Shown one piece after another: positions 37,432 to 46,587 of a stretch of 64,000 nt of DNA. How positions within the stretch are numbered: position 1 is the first letter of the stretch; every line of letters begins with the position of its first letter. This stretch comes from Nocardia amamiensis. Its GTDB lineage: Bacteria; Actinomycetota; Actinomycetes; Mycobacteriales; Mycobacteriaceae. Where the stretch lies: the NCBI RefSeq assembly GCF_015477605.1, contig NZ_JADLQX010000012.1, forward strand, positions 62,001-126,000, read 5' to 3'. The notes under the pieces are model-generated. The model searched no databases. It saw only the letters and a program-made list of their open reading frames with translations, and was not told where the DNA came from. A program made the position numbers and the translations under genes.

Positions 37432-40311
37432 ATGACAACGCCGTGGACCGAAGACCAGGTCGCGGCGGTGGCGCCGGACGCGAGTTCGCTGTCGGCAGCG
37501 CGCAAGCTGGTGGGCCGCTGGCGCGAGAGCGGGCAGCACGGCGACGCCCTGTGGGGGCGATGCCAGGGCAGCGGCGCCACGCCGTACCAGACGATCATCG
37601 ATGTGTCCGGTCCCGCGTATCGGTGCTCCTGTCCGAGTCGCAAGTTCCCCTGCAAGCACGCGCTGTCGCTGTTGCTGCGGTGGGCCGCGGGCGAGGTTCC
37701 GTCCGCCACGGAGATCGCGGACTACGCGGCGTCCTGGATCGGCGGCCGTGCCGCGCGAGCCACCTCCGCCGGCCGGTCCCGCACCCCGAACCCGGCCACC
37801 GCCGAGCAGCGCAGAGTGCGCGTGACCGCTGGGTTGGAGGAACTCGATGTCTGGCTCGGGGATCAGGTGCGCACCGGTCTCGCCCAGAGCGACCGCTCGT
37901 TTCGCGCGTTCGAGACCATCGCCGCCAGGATGGTCGACGCGCAGGCCCCCGGCATCGCCGCGGCGCTGCGGCAGCTGCCGACCACGGTGGCCACCAGAAC
38001 CGACTGGCCCGACATCGTGCTGCGCGAGTACGCGCGCATGCACCTGCTCGTCGCAGCGCACCGCCAGCTCGACGCGGCGCCGCCCGCGCTGAGCGCCAGC
38101 ATCCGCACCCACATCGGCTATCCGAACCCCGCCGAGGCGGTGCGCGCCGAACCGCCGGTCCGGGACCGATGGATGGTCTTCGGTCTGCGGGTCACCGAGG
38201 AGGAGCGCCTCTACACCAGGCGCACCTGGCTGTACGGGCGCGTGACCAGGCGATGGGCGCTGATCGTCGACCATTCCTTCGGTTCCCCGAGTTTCCCCGC
38301 CGACCTTCCCGCGCTGGGGCAACTGGCCGACGCGGAGCTGCATTTCTATCCGGGCACGGCGCCGCTGCGGGCCCTCTGGGGCGAGCGGCACGGCCCTGCC
38401 GAACCCTTCACCACGCTGCCGGCAGACGCCGAGCGGCCGGCCACCATCGCCGCCGCGCTGGCCGATCACGCCGCGGCGCTCGGCGCGGATCCGTGGCTGC
38501 GTTCCTGGCCGATGCTGCTGGTCGACGTGGTGCCCGCCCGGACCGAACAGGGCTGGTACGTCACCGAATCCGACGGCACCGCGCTGCCCATCCGCGCCAC
38601 CGAGGGCCCGTGGACGCTGCTGGCCGTCTCCGGCGGTCATCCCGTAACGGTGCTCGGTGAGTGGAACGCCGATGGGCTGGCGCCGATTTCGGTATTCGCC
38701 ACCGGCGAGGTGATCGACTTGGCGCGCGCGGACCCGTTCGGACCGGATGTGCCGCGATCCCCCGATGGGCGCACGGTGAACGCCGCGCATGCGGCGAGCG
38801 CCGATCTGACCTCCGCGGCCCTGCTTGGCACCGCGCGCCGGACGCCGGATCTCGCCGCGCTGGCTCCCGCGGTAGCGCGGGCGGCGGATCGGTTGTCGGC
38901 CGACCCGGCCCTGCGGCTACTCGAATCCGCCGCTCTGCAAGATCTTTTCAGCCGCGGCGGGGTCGCGCCGGCCGCGGCGACCGCACCGGAGCCCGCGGCC
39001 GACGATGCCCGGAGGCTGCTGCCGCGCCCGGCGGCCGGCCGTCTCGCACGCATGCTGAGGGAGCGCTCGGCTTTCCTTCCCGAGTGGTTCGACGCGGCGG
39101 CCCCGCACGACTATCGGGCCCCGGACGCGCTGTGCGAGCAGCTGCTCGAGCACGCGAAGATCAACGCCACCCTGCGCGAGTCCCTGCTGCGCCTGGCGGG
39201 CGCGCGTGGCAGCTGGCTGGCCGCGCAGCATCCGCAGTGGCGTGACCTGGTGCGGCGGCCCGCAGCCACGGATTCCGCGGACACCTGGCGGTTCGGGCAG
39301 CCGCCCGAGCGGCGCGACTGGCTGGCCCGGCTACGACGCGACGACCCCGCCGCCGCAAGGACACAGCTCGCGGCGGCGTGGCCGAAAGAATCCGGTCCGA
39401 TCAAGGCCGAACTGGTCGCCGTGCTCGCCGACGGCCTCGCTCGAGCGGACGAACCGCTCCTGGAAACGGCGCTGGACGACCGGCGTGCGGATGTGCGCCG
39501 TACCGCGGCTGGACTGCTCGCGCTGCTGCCGGAATCGGCGTTCGCCGGGCGCATGCGCGCCAGGGCCGGCGCGTGGGTCCGCGTCGAGCACCGCATACTG
39601 CACACGAATCTGGTTCTCGCGCTGCCCGATTCGCTCGACAGTGGCACCCAGCGCGACGGCATCACCGACCGAACGGTCGAATTCGCCTACCGCTGGAACG
39701 GCGCACCCGACGTACCCGCCGCCTGGCTGCGGCAGATGGTGGCGGCGACCCAACTGTCGCACTGGGCGGCGCTGCTCGGCACGCCGGAGCAGGCGGTGCG
39801 GGCCACGATCGAGGACCGGTTCCGGCAACCGGTCTTCGATGGCTGGGTGGATGCCGCACTGGCCCAACGTGATTCGTCCTGGGCGCGAGCACTGTTCGAT
39901 GCGGGCGTGCCGACCGACCTGGCGATGCTGCGCAGGCGGGAGCTGTTCGCGCTGCTGCCGCTGCCGGATCGGACCGCGCACCTGGTGCGGTTGGACGGCT
40001 CTTGGCTCTCCGAGATCGAGGCGCTGCTGCCCGCGATGGGGCATCCGTGGCCGGAAGCGCTGGCGCAGCATGTGATCCTGCTGCTGTTCGAGCGGGCGCG
40101 CGCGGCGGCGCGGCGCCCGGACGCGCACGGCGTCTCCCCGAACGCGCACCGCTCACTGCTCGCCTCGGCCGCCGTCCACCTCCCGATAGCCGCCGCGGCC
40201 ACGCTCTCCGCGATCGCGCGCCGATGCGACGATCCCACCTGGCAGCGGACCTTCGACCAGCTCGCCCACGACCTCAACCACCGCTCGATGATGCTCGAGG
40301 AGTTGCAGTGA
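37432..40311 (+). CDS. SWIM zinc-finger protein fused to a DUF5691-like domain
   Basis: 959-aa protein. The SWIM finger is YRCSCPSRKFPCKHALSLLL (about residues 62-81), with the CxCx6CxH zinc ligands. Residues 110-450 form the rest of the SWIM-family protein. From about residue 457, LTSAALLGTARRTPDLAAL begins a second, helical-repeat region of about 500 aa that matches what I know of DUF5691 proteins, usually separate genes in related loci. ATG 37432 has GGAG seven bases upstream. It is the first gene of a four-gene operon whose members correspond in content to E. coli yehQ, yehL, yehM and yehP, a set without known function. SWIM fingers bind DNA or protein. Confidence 0.85.
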   Translation: MTTPWTEDQVAAVAPDASSLSAARKLVGRWRESGQHGDALWGRCQGSGATPYQTIIDVSGPAYRCSCPSRKFPCKHALSLLLRWAAGEVPSATEIADYAASWIGGRAARATSAGRSRTPNPATAEQRRVRVTAGLEELDVWLGDQVRTGLAQSDRSFRAFETIAARMVDAQAPGIAAALRQLPTTVATRTDWPDIVLREYARMHLLVAAHRQLDAAPPALSASIRTHIGYPNPAEAVRAEPPVRDRWMVFGLRVTEEERLYTRRTWLYGRVTRRWALIVDHSFGSPSFPADLPALGQLADAELHFYPGTAPLRALWGERHGPAEPFTTLPADAERPATIAAALADHAAALGADPWLRSWPMLLVDVVPARTEQGWYVTESDGTALPIRATEGPWTLLAVSGGHPVTVLGEWNADGLAPISVFATGEVIDLARADPFGPDVPRSPDGRTVNAAHAASADLTSAALLGTARRTPDLAALAPAVARAADRLSADPALRLLESAALQDLFSRGGVAPAAATAPEPAADDARRLLPRPAAGRLARMLRERSAFLPEWFDAAAPHDYRAPDALCEQLLEHAKINATLRESLLRLAGARGSWLAAQHPQWRDLVRRPAATDSADTWRFGQPPERRDWLARLRRDDPAAARTQLAAAWPKESGPIKAELVAVLADGLARADEPLLETALDDRRADVRRTAAGLLALLPESAFAGRMRARAGAWVRVEHRILHTNLVLALPDSLDSGTQRDGITDRTVEFAYRWNGAPDVPAAWLRQMVAATQLSHWAALLGTPEQAVRATIEDRFRQPVFDGWVDAALAQRDSSWARALFDAGVPTDLAMLRRRELFALLPLPDRTAHLVRLDGSWLSEIEALLPAMGHPWPEALAQHVILLLFERARAAARRPDAHGVSPNAHRSLLASAAVHLPIAAAATLSAIARRCDDPTWQRTFDQLAHDLNHRSMMLEELQ

Positions 40312-41408
40312 CCACCACCGAACCTAATCCGGACCTGCTGCGCCCGCACGCCGAACAGGCGTACGCCGACGAGCTGCGCGCCCTCGCCGCCGCCGACGAC
40401 CGGCCCCGCCCGCCGTCCTGGCGGCTGTCCCCATGGGCGGTGGTCACCTACCTGCTCGGCGGCGCCTTGGACGACGGCACCGTGATCACCCCGAAGTATG
40501 TCGGCCCGCGCAGGCTGATGGAGGTGGCGGTGGCGACGCTGGCCACCGACCGGGCGCTGCTGCTGCTCGGCGTACCCGGCACCGCCAAAACCTGGGTTTC
40601 GGAACATCTTTCCGCCGCCATCAGCGGTGCGTCGACGCTGCTGGTGCAGGGCACGTCGGGCACCGCGGAGGAGGCGATCCGGTACGGCTGGAACTACGCG
40701 CGGCTGCTGGCCGAAGGACCGAGCGAAGGCGCGCTGGTGCCGTCGCCGGTGCTGACCGCCATGCGCACCGGCGCCATCGCCCGGATCGAGGAGCTCACCC
40801 GCATCCCCTCCGACGTGCAGGACGCGCTGATCACCATCCTCTCGGAGAAGACCTTGCCGGTGCCCGAACTCGGCATGGAGGTGCAGGCGGCCAAGGGCTT
40901 CAACGTGATCGCCACCGCCAACGACCGCGACCGCGGGGTGAACGAACTGTCCTCCGCGTTGCGCCGCCGGTTCAACACGGTGGTGCTGCCACTGCCCGCG
41001 AGCGAGGACGAGGAGGTCGCCATCGTCAGCAGGCGGGTCGAGCAGCTCGGCTCCGCTCTGGAACTGCCCACCGTGCCCGCGGCGGCCGAGGAGGTGCGGC
41101 GGGTGGTGCGGGTATTCCGCGAGCTGCGGTCGGGCAGCACGGCCGACGGCCGCACCAAACTCAAGTCGCCCTCGGGAACACTGTCCACCGCCGAGGCGAT
41201 CTCGGTGATCACCAACGGCATCGCGCTGTCGGCCCATTTCGGCGACGGAGTGCTGCGCGCCTCCGATATCGCGGGCGCCGTGCTCGGCTCGGTGATCAAG
41301 GACCCGGTGGCCGACGCGGTGGTGTGGACCGAGTACCTGGAGGCCGTGGTGCGCGAGCGGCCGGACTGGTCGGATTTCTACCGCGCCTGCCGTGAGGTCA
41401 CCGGGTGA
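40308..41408 (+). CDS. MoxR-type AAA+ ATPase (YehL-like)
   Basis: 366-aa AAA+ ATPase. Walker A GVPGTAKTW (residues 88-96), the acidic Walker B region IARIEELTR, sensor 1 with NVIATANDRDRG and sensor 2 SSALRRRFN are present. The GTG at 40308 overlaps the SWIM-gene stop (GTGA) and follows GAGGAG. MoxR ATPases act as chaperones that remodel or activate partner complexes together with vWA proteins, one of which is encoded three genes on. The partner proteins in this class include SWIM and DUF5682 members. Confidence 0.93.
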   Translation: MTTTEPNPDLLRPHAEQAYADELRALAAADDRPRPPSWRLSPWAVVTYLLGGALDDGTVITPKYVGPRRLMEVAVATLATDRALLLLGVPGTAKTWVSEHLSAAISGASTLLVQGTSGTAEEAIRYGWNYARLLAEGPSEGALVPSPVLTAMRTGAIARIEELTRIPSDVQDALITILSEKTLPVPELGMEVQAAKGFNVIATANDRDRGVNELSSALRRRFNTVVLPLPASEDEEVAIVSRRVEQLGSALELPTVPAAAEEVRRVVRVFRELRSGSTADGRTKLKSPSGTLSTAEAISVITNGIALSAHFGDGVLRASDIAGAVLGSVIKDPVADAVVWTEYLEAVVRERPDWSDFYRACREVTG

Positions 41409-43999
41409 GTCCCGAATCCGCGCCGGTGGCCAGGGTTTTCGGCATCCGGCACCACGGTCCCGGGTCGGCGCGTTCGCTGCGCCTGGCCCTGGAGGCGTTT
41501 CGCCCCGACATGATCCTCATCGAGGGCCCCGCCGACGCCGATCCGCTGGTGGGCTACGTCGCCGCCGAGGGAATGACCCCTCCGGTCGCCCTGCTGGCGT
41601 ACGTTCCGGATACACCGGCCAAGGCGGCGTTCTGGCCGTACGCGGTGTTCTCCCCCGAATGGCAGGCGCTGCGCTATGCCGTGCGCAACGAGGTGCCGGT
41701 CCGATTCTGCGATCTCCCCGCCACCATCGCGCTCGCTGTGGAGGACGAGCCCGGTGACCGGTTCGATCCGCTCGCCGCACTCGCCGAGGCAGGCGGCTAC
41801 GACGACGCCGAACGCTGGTGGGACGCGGTCGTGGAATCGGTGCCCGACGCGGACGCGTTCGAACCGATCACCGAGGCGATGGGCGCTCTGCGGGAGTCCG
41901 CCGAGCGCAGCGGGCGCGAACGAGAGCACGCACCAACGCGCGCTGACGAACGGGCGAATGTCGAGGAGCCGCACGACGAGGCCGTTGACGAACGCACAGC
42001 CGACGTCGAGCCCGCGAAGAACCAGCCAGCCCACGTCGAACGCGGGAATGACGAAGCAGCCGACGGAGAACCGGCCGGCCCAGCGGCCCGCTCCGAATCC
42101 GCGGCCGGCCGGCCGGCCGGCGCCACGTCCGCGAACGGCCGATCAACGCACGACGAACCCGCGCGCGGTCGATCCATGCCGGGTCTGTCCGGCCACGACG
42201 AGCCAGCGCGGGACGAATCGGCGGAGGTCCGAGCGCCGGAACCGGATTCGGTCGCGGAGGCACTTTCCGACACCGAACTCGTCCGCCGACAGCCGTACGA
42301 GCCGATCACCATCGACGCCCACACCCTCCGCCGCGAAGCCTATATGCGCCAGACCATGCGCAAGGCGCTCAAGGACGGTGCGACGCGGCTGGCGGTGGTG
42401 TGCGGCGCATGGCATGCGCCAGCGCTCACGGGCGCGCTCGGTCCCGCCGCGCCGGATGCCCGGCTGTTGAAAGGACTCCCGAAGACCAAAGCCCGGCTCA
42501 CCTGGGTGCCGTGGACGCACTCGCGGCTGTCCACCTCCTCCGGGTATGGAGCCGGGGTCACCTCGCCGGGCTGGTACCACCACCTGTTCACCGAGACCGA
42601 GCGGCCGATCGCCCGGTGGCTGACCAAGGTCGCCGGGGTGCTGCGCGGTCACGACCTGCCGGTCTCCAGCGCGCACGTCATCGAATCCGTCCGTCTCGCA
42701 GACACCCTCGCCGCGCTGCGCGGACGGCCGCTCGCGGGATTGTCGGAGGTTACCGAGGCGACCCGATCGGTGCTGTGCGGCGGCGACGAGACGATGCTGC
42801 GGCTGGTGGTGAGCGAACTGGTGGTGGGCGAAGCGCTGGGCGCCGTGCCGGAGCAGACGCCGACCGTGCCGCTGGAGGCGGACCTGCGCGCCACGATCCG
42901 TTCGCTGCGCATGAAGCAGGAGCCGCTGGCCCGCACTGTCGACCTCGATCTGCGCAAGGAACGCGAGGTCGCGCGCTCGCGCCTGTTGCACCGGCTGCGC
43001 GTGCTGGAGATCGACTGGGGCACGCTCACCACGAGCGATGTGCGCAGCACCGGAACCTTCCGGGAAACTTGGACACTGGAGTGGCGCCCCGAGTACGCCA
43101 TCTCGATCATCGAGGCGTCTCGCTGGGGCACCACCATCCGCACCGCCGCGGAGGCGAAGATCCTCGACACCGCGGGCAGCGCCGACCGCACCGTCGGCGA
43201 GCTCACCGCCGCGCTGGAGGTGGCCCTGCTCGCCGATCTCGGCGGTGCCACCGACGGGCTGATCGCCCGGCTGGAGTCCACCGCCGCACTCGACCACGAC
43301 GTCACCCACCTGCTCGCCGCGCTGCCCGGCCTGATCCGGACACTGCGCTACGGCGACGTGCGCGGCACCGACACCAAGGCGCTGGCCCACGTCGCCGACG
43401 GACTGCTGGTGCGCATCTGCGCCGGCTTGTCCGCGGCGGTCACCGGGTTGGACACCGACGCCGCGACCGAGCTGCGCACGCTGCTCGACGCGGCACACAC
43501 CGCCATCCACACCAGAGACGACAGCTGGGCAACCGGCGAATGGCTGGCTGCCCTGCACCGCGTCGCCGATCGCGACGACGTGCACGGCGCCCTCGTGGGT
43601 CGCGCCGTCCGCCTGCTCGCCGACGCGGGCCGCATCGACGAGGCCGAATCCGCACGCAGGCTCTCCGCCGCCCTGTCGGTGGGCAATCCGGCCGCAGCCA
43701 AGGCGGCCTGGATCGATGGGTTCGTCGGTGGCCGCGGACTGCTGCTCGTCCATGACCGAGAGTTGTTGCGGCTCATCGACGACTGGCTGCGCGGACTCGG
43801 CGAGGAGACATTCGTCGAAACACTGCCGCTGCTGCGCCGCACCTTCGGCGCGTTCGAATCCGGCGAGCGCCGCGCACTCGGGCAGGCGGTGCGCGACGGC
43901 GGGTCCGTCGCTGTCTCCTCGGCCGCGGCGGGTCTCGACCTGGACCGCGCGACCGCCGCAGTACGCACCGCCGCAGAGATTTTGGGAGTGACGGTATGA
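41405..43999 (+). CDS. DUF5682 family protein (YehM-like) with disordered insertion
   Basis: 864-aa protein. The N-terminus GIRHHGPGSARSL (13-25), LIEGPADADPLV (38-49) and the later VVCGAWHAPAL (331-341) are the family signature. Their pattern (paired GxxH-like motifs and an acid) recalls the ChaN/TraB/EreA superfamily, an inference. Residues 165-290 are a low-complexity, charged and Ala-rich insertion with repeats of DEPAR/DERA type, absent from the conserved core. Residues 300-864 are helical. The GTG at 41405 overlaps the MoxR stop (GTGA). Probably a substrate or partner of the MoxR-vWA pair; no catalytic role is proven. Confidence 0.88.
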   Translation: MSPESAPVARVFGIRHHGPGSARSLRLALEAFRPDMILIEGPADADPLVGYVAAEGMTPPVALLAYVPDTPAKAAFWPYAVFSPEWQALRYAVRNEVPVRFCDLPATIALAVEDEPGDRFDPLAALAEAGGYDDAERWWDAVVESVPDADAFEPITEAMGALRESAERSGREREHAPTRADERANVEEPHDEAVDERTADVEPAKNQPAHVERGNDEAADGEPAGPAARSESAAGRPAGATSANGRSTHDEPARGRSMPGLSGHDEPARDESAEVRAPEPDSVAEALSDTELVRRQPYEPITIDAHTLRREAYMRQTMRKALKDGATRLAVVCGAWHAPALTGALGPAAPDARLLKGLPKTKARLTWVPWTHSRLSTSSGYGAGVTSPGWYHHLFTETERPIARWLTKVAGVLRGHDLPVSSAHVIESVRLADTLAALRGRPLAGLSEVTEATRSVLCGGDETMLRLVVSELVVGEALGAVPEQTPTVPLEADLRATIRSLRMKQEPLARTVDLDLRKEREVARSRLLHRLRVLEIDWGTLTTSDVRSTGTFRETWTLEWRPEYAISIIEASRWGTTIRTAAEAKILDTAGSADRTVGELTAALEVALLADLGGATDGLIARLESTAALDHDVTHLLAALPGLIRTLRYGDVRGTDTKALAHVADGLLVRICAGLSAAVTGLDTDAATELRTLLDAAHTAIHTRDDSWATGEWLAALHRVADRDDVHGALVGRAVRLLADAGRIDEAESARRLSAALSVGNPAAAKAAWIDGFVGGRGLLLVHDRELLRLIDDWLRGLGEETFVETLPLLRRTFGAFESGERRALGQAVRDGGSVAVSSAAAGLDLDRATAAVRTAAEILGVTV

Positions 44000-44094
44000 G
44001 CGAGCCGATCATCAACACAGCGCGCATGGCGCATGCTGGAGCCGAGCGCCGGCGCGGCGCAGGCATGAGCCATTGCGGAAGGCGCACCGCATGA
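43996..44094 (+). CDS. 32-codon mini-ORF bridging DUF5682 and vWA genes
   Basis: ATG 43996 overlaps the DUF5682 stop (ATGA) and its own TGA (44092-44094) overlaps the vWA start at 44091 (ATGA). The product would be a basic 32-residue peptide (MSEPIINTARMAHAGAERRR, then GAGMSHCGRRTA). Double 4-base overlap is hard to get by chance and suggests that ribosomes pass through it, keeping the vWA gene coupled. Whether the peptide itself has a job is unknown. It is too short for standard gene finders. Confidence 0.5.
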   Translation: MSEPIINTARMAHAGAERRRGAGMSHCGRRTA

Positions 44095-45245
44095 CCGACG
44101 AAACACAAGCCAGACGTTGGCGATTGGTGCTGGGCGCGGCGGCGGAGGAAGGGCTCGGCGGGCTGGGTTCCAGTGCGGACGCGGCCATGGACCGGGCGCT
44201 GTCCGCGCTGTACAACACCGACGAGACCTCCCCCGGAAAACGCACCGGCGGGTTGCAAGGCTCGGCTCCGCGCGTGGCCCGCTGGCTCGGTGACATTCGC
44301 AGCTACTTCCCCTCCACCGTGGTCGAGGTCATGCAGCGCGACGCTGTGCAGCGGCTCAACCTCACCCAACTGCTGCTGGAGCCGGAGCTGCTCGAAGCGG
44401 TGGAGCCGGACGTGCACTTGGTCGGCACTTTGCTGAGCCTGAACCGGGTGATGCCCGAGACCACCAAAGCGACGGCGCGCATGGTGGTGGAGAAGGTGGT
44501 GCGCGAGATCGAGCAGCGCATTGCGGCACAGACCGTCGCCGCCGTCTCCGGCGCACTGAACCGCGCCGCGCGCGTCACCCGGCCCCGACTGCGAGATATC
44601 GACTGGGACCGCACCATTCGCAAGAATCTCGCCACCTATCTGCCCGAGCATCGCACCGTGGTACCGGAACGCCTGGTGGGCTATGGCCGCAAGGCACAGG
44701 CGGTGCGACGCGACGTGGTGCTCGCCATCGACCAGTCCGGCTCGATGGCCGCCAGCGTCGTGTACGCGTCGGTGTTCGGCGCGGTGCTGGCGTCCATGCG
44801 CTCGCTGCGCACCTCGCTGGTCGTCTTCGACACCGAGATCGTCGATCTGACCGACAAACTCGACGACCCGGTGGAGGTCCTGTTCGGTACGCAACTAGGC
44901 GGCGGCACCGACATCAACCGCGCCCTCGCCTACTGCCAGTCGCTGATCACCCGCCCCGCCGACACCCTGTTCGTCCTGATCTCCGACCTCTACGAGGGCG
45001 GCATCCGCGACGAGATGCTGCGCCGCATCCACGCGATGCGCGAATCCGGCGCACAGATCGTCGTGCTGCTCGCCCTGTCCGACGACGGCGCCCCCGCCTT
45101 CGACCACGAAAACGCCGCGGCCCTCTCCGCCCTCGGCATCCCAGCCTTCGCCTGCACCCCCGACAAATTCCCCACCCTGCTGGCCGTAGCCCTCGACCGC
45201 GGCGACGTCCAATCCTGGGCCAACGCCAACGCCGCACACCGTTAG
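44091..45245 (+). CDS. vWA-domain protein (YehP-like)
   Basis: 384-aa protein. A helical N-terminal half (about 1-200) precedes a von Willebrand A domain with an intact MIDAS: DQSGSM at 214-219, GGGTDINRAL near 275 and ISDLYEGG near 300. ATG 44091 overlaps the mini-ORF stop. MoxR-vWA pairs act in metal insertion and protein-complex maturation in well-studied cases (for example CbbQ/CbbO, BchI/BchD), so with the MoxR protein it should form the mechanical core of this system. Confidence 0.93.
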   Translation: MTDETQARRWRLVLGAAAEEGLGGLGSSADAAMDRALSALYNTDETSPGKRTGGLQGSAPRVARWLGDIRSYFPSTVVEVMQRDAVQRLNLTQLLLEPELLEAVEPDVHLVGTLLSLNRVMPETTKATARMVVEKVVREIEQRIAAQTVAAVSGALNRAARVTRPRLRDIDWDRTIRKNLATYLPEHRTVVPERLVGYGRKAQAVRRDVVLAIDQSGSMAASVVYASVFGAVLASMRSLRTSLVVFDTEIVDLTDKLDDPVEVLFGTQLGGGTDINRALAYCQSLITRPADTLFVLISDLYEGGIRDEMLRRIHAMRESGAQIVVLLALSDDGAPAFDHENAAALSALGIPAFACTPDKFPTLLAVALDRGDVQSWANANAAHR

Positions 45246-45419
45246 CCGAGCACGTGGCCGAGCCCCCTCTCGCGCGCGTATCCCCGTCGTGCCGAACTTC
45301 GGCCCGAGGCGGCGACCACCTCCTGCTCGCACCATCGCGCGGTCAGGTCAAGCTGGACGGCCGGATGCTTCCGGGATGCGAAGGCAGTCGGCAAGTTCTC
45401 GCTGCGAGCCGATGACTCG

Positions 45420-45452
45420 AAGCGGGTGTGGACAGTTCGTCCACACCCGCTT
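45420..45452. terminator. Strong hairpin after the SWIM-MoxR-DUF5682-vWA operon
   Basis: A perfect 14-bp stem (45420-45433 with 45439-45452) with a 5-base loop, 175 bases after the vWA stop and about 80 bases from the small peptide gene on the other strand. No T-run. Several GTCGAC sequences follow between 45460 and 45523. Confidence 0.5.
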
Positions 45453-45532
45453 CGGAGACCGTGAAGTCGACACTGTGCGAAGTCGACCATTGAGCGACCA
45501 TCGATCGGTCGACGACGTCGACCGCGCGGGGG

Positions 45533-45613
45533 TCAGTTGGTGAAGCCCTCCAGGAGGGAGACGACCTGGACGGCGAGATTCAGCAGGGTGTTCAGAACGG
45601 TCATCGGTTCCAT
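45533..45613 (-). CDS. 26-aa hydrophobic/amphipathic peptide
   Basis: ATG 45613 is preceded by AAGGAG with six bases between, one of the best ribosome binding sites in this region. The frame encodes MEPMTVLNTLLNLAVQVVSL then LEGFTN and stops at 45533. The middle 20 residues are almost all hydrophobic or small and would form a membrane helix or an amphipathic helix. It is not long enough for gene finders and I recognise no family. It could be a small membrane peptide, a type I toxin or a signalling peptide; only expression data would tell. Confidence 0.45.
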   Translation of the reverse strand: MEPMTVLNTLLNLAVQVVSLLEGFTN

Positions 45614-45712
45614 GGCAACTCCTTGTCCGGGCTGGCGAACAGGACGGCTAGGCGATCGTACGCGGACGAGACGGTTTTCCACGTGATCGCCACCGGCGTG
45701 TACCGGATCGGC

Positions 45713-46543
45713 TCAATTGCTGCTCAGAGCGGTTTTCCGCGGAACAGGACCCATGATGCCCCAGGCGGTGGCCGCAGCGGGGACCAGGAACGGATGCAGC
45801 GCGGCCGACAGAGCTAGCAACAGCATGGCAACGATGGCGTCGAGCCAGTAGTGGTTGGCCGTGCCCACGACCACGAGCAGGGTCAGCGCGGGGTGCGCCA
45901 GGGCGAGCCAGCGCCATCGCGTGCGCGTGGCGGCGACCATCGCGACGGCAAGCAGCAGCGCCCAGCCGACGTGCAGCGACGGCAAGGCGGCGAACTGATT
46001 CGACAGCCCGCCGGAATCGACCTCGCCGTATACGGATTGGCCGTACAGCGCGGCCAAGTCGACAAAGCCGCGATCAGGGAGCATCCGCGGCGGCGCCAGC
46101 GGGACCAGCATGTGTACCAGTAACGCCGCACCGGTCAAAGCCACCATCAGGTTCCTGGTCCAGCGGTAGTGTTCGGGCCGAAACACCCACAGCCATAGCA
46201 AGACTCCGGCAGCAACCGTGAAATGCGCGCTGGCGTAATAGAAGTTGGCCGGGACGGCGAGAAAGTCATGGTCCAGAAACAATCCCTGGACCTTCCGCTC
46301 CCCCAGGAAACCGAGTCGCTCCTCCAACCCGAGCACACTGTGCGCGTTCGCCATCGCACGACCGGTGTCGTCAGCGGTCACCAGGCGCCCGGCGCGATAA
46401 CCGAGGTAGAGCACAGTGATCAGCCCGAGCTGCCCGATCGCCTCCGCACCGCGACCGCGCACAGCCGCTCGAATCCGTTCGACGACCCCGCCCGGCGCGA
46501 ACTCGACTCCCACACCAGGGCCGCCTAGACCCACGGCAACCAT
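45713..46543 (-). CDS. PAP2-superfamily membrane phosphatase
   Basis: 276-aa membrane protein with about six helices. The PAP2 (Aur1/Ipt1-like) active-site motifs ALPSLHVGWALLL and GTANHYWLDAIV carry the two catalytic histidines. An early charged segment precedes the first helix. ATG 46543 follows AAGGAGG at good spacing. Members dephosphorylate lipid phosphates or transfer phospho-inositol; the substrate here is unknown. Monocistronic; a dyad upstream may control it. Confidence 0.9.
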   Translation of the reverse strand: MVAVGLGGPGVGVEFAPGGVVERIRAAVRGRGAEAIGQLGLITVLYLGYRAGRLVTADDTGRAMANAHSVLGLEERLGFLGERKVQGLFLDHDFLAVPANFYYASAHFTVAAGVLLWLWVFRPEHYRWTRNLMVALTGAALLVHMLVPLAPPRMLPDRGFVDLAALYGQSVYGEVDSGGLSNQFAALPSLHVGWALLLAVAMVAATRTRWRWLALAHPALTLLVVVGTANHYWLDAIVAMLLLALSAALHPFLVPAAATAWGIMGPVPRKTALSSN

Positions 46544-46587
46544 CGCACGGCCTCCTTCCCCGTTGAACCAGGCCGATGCCCTGCATT

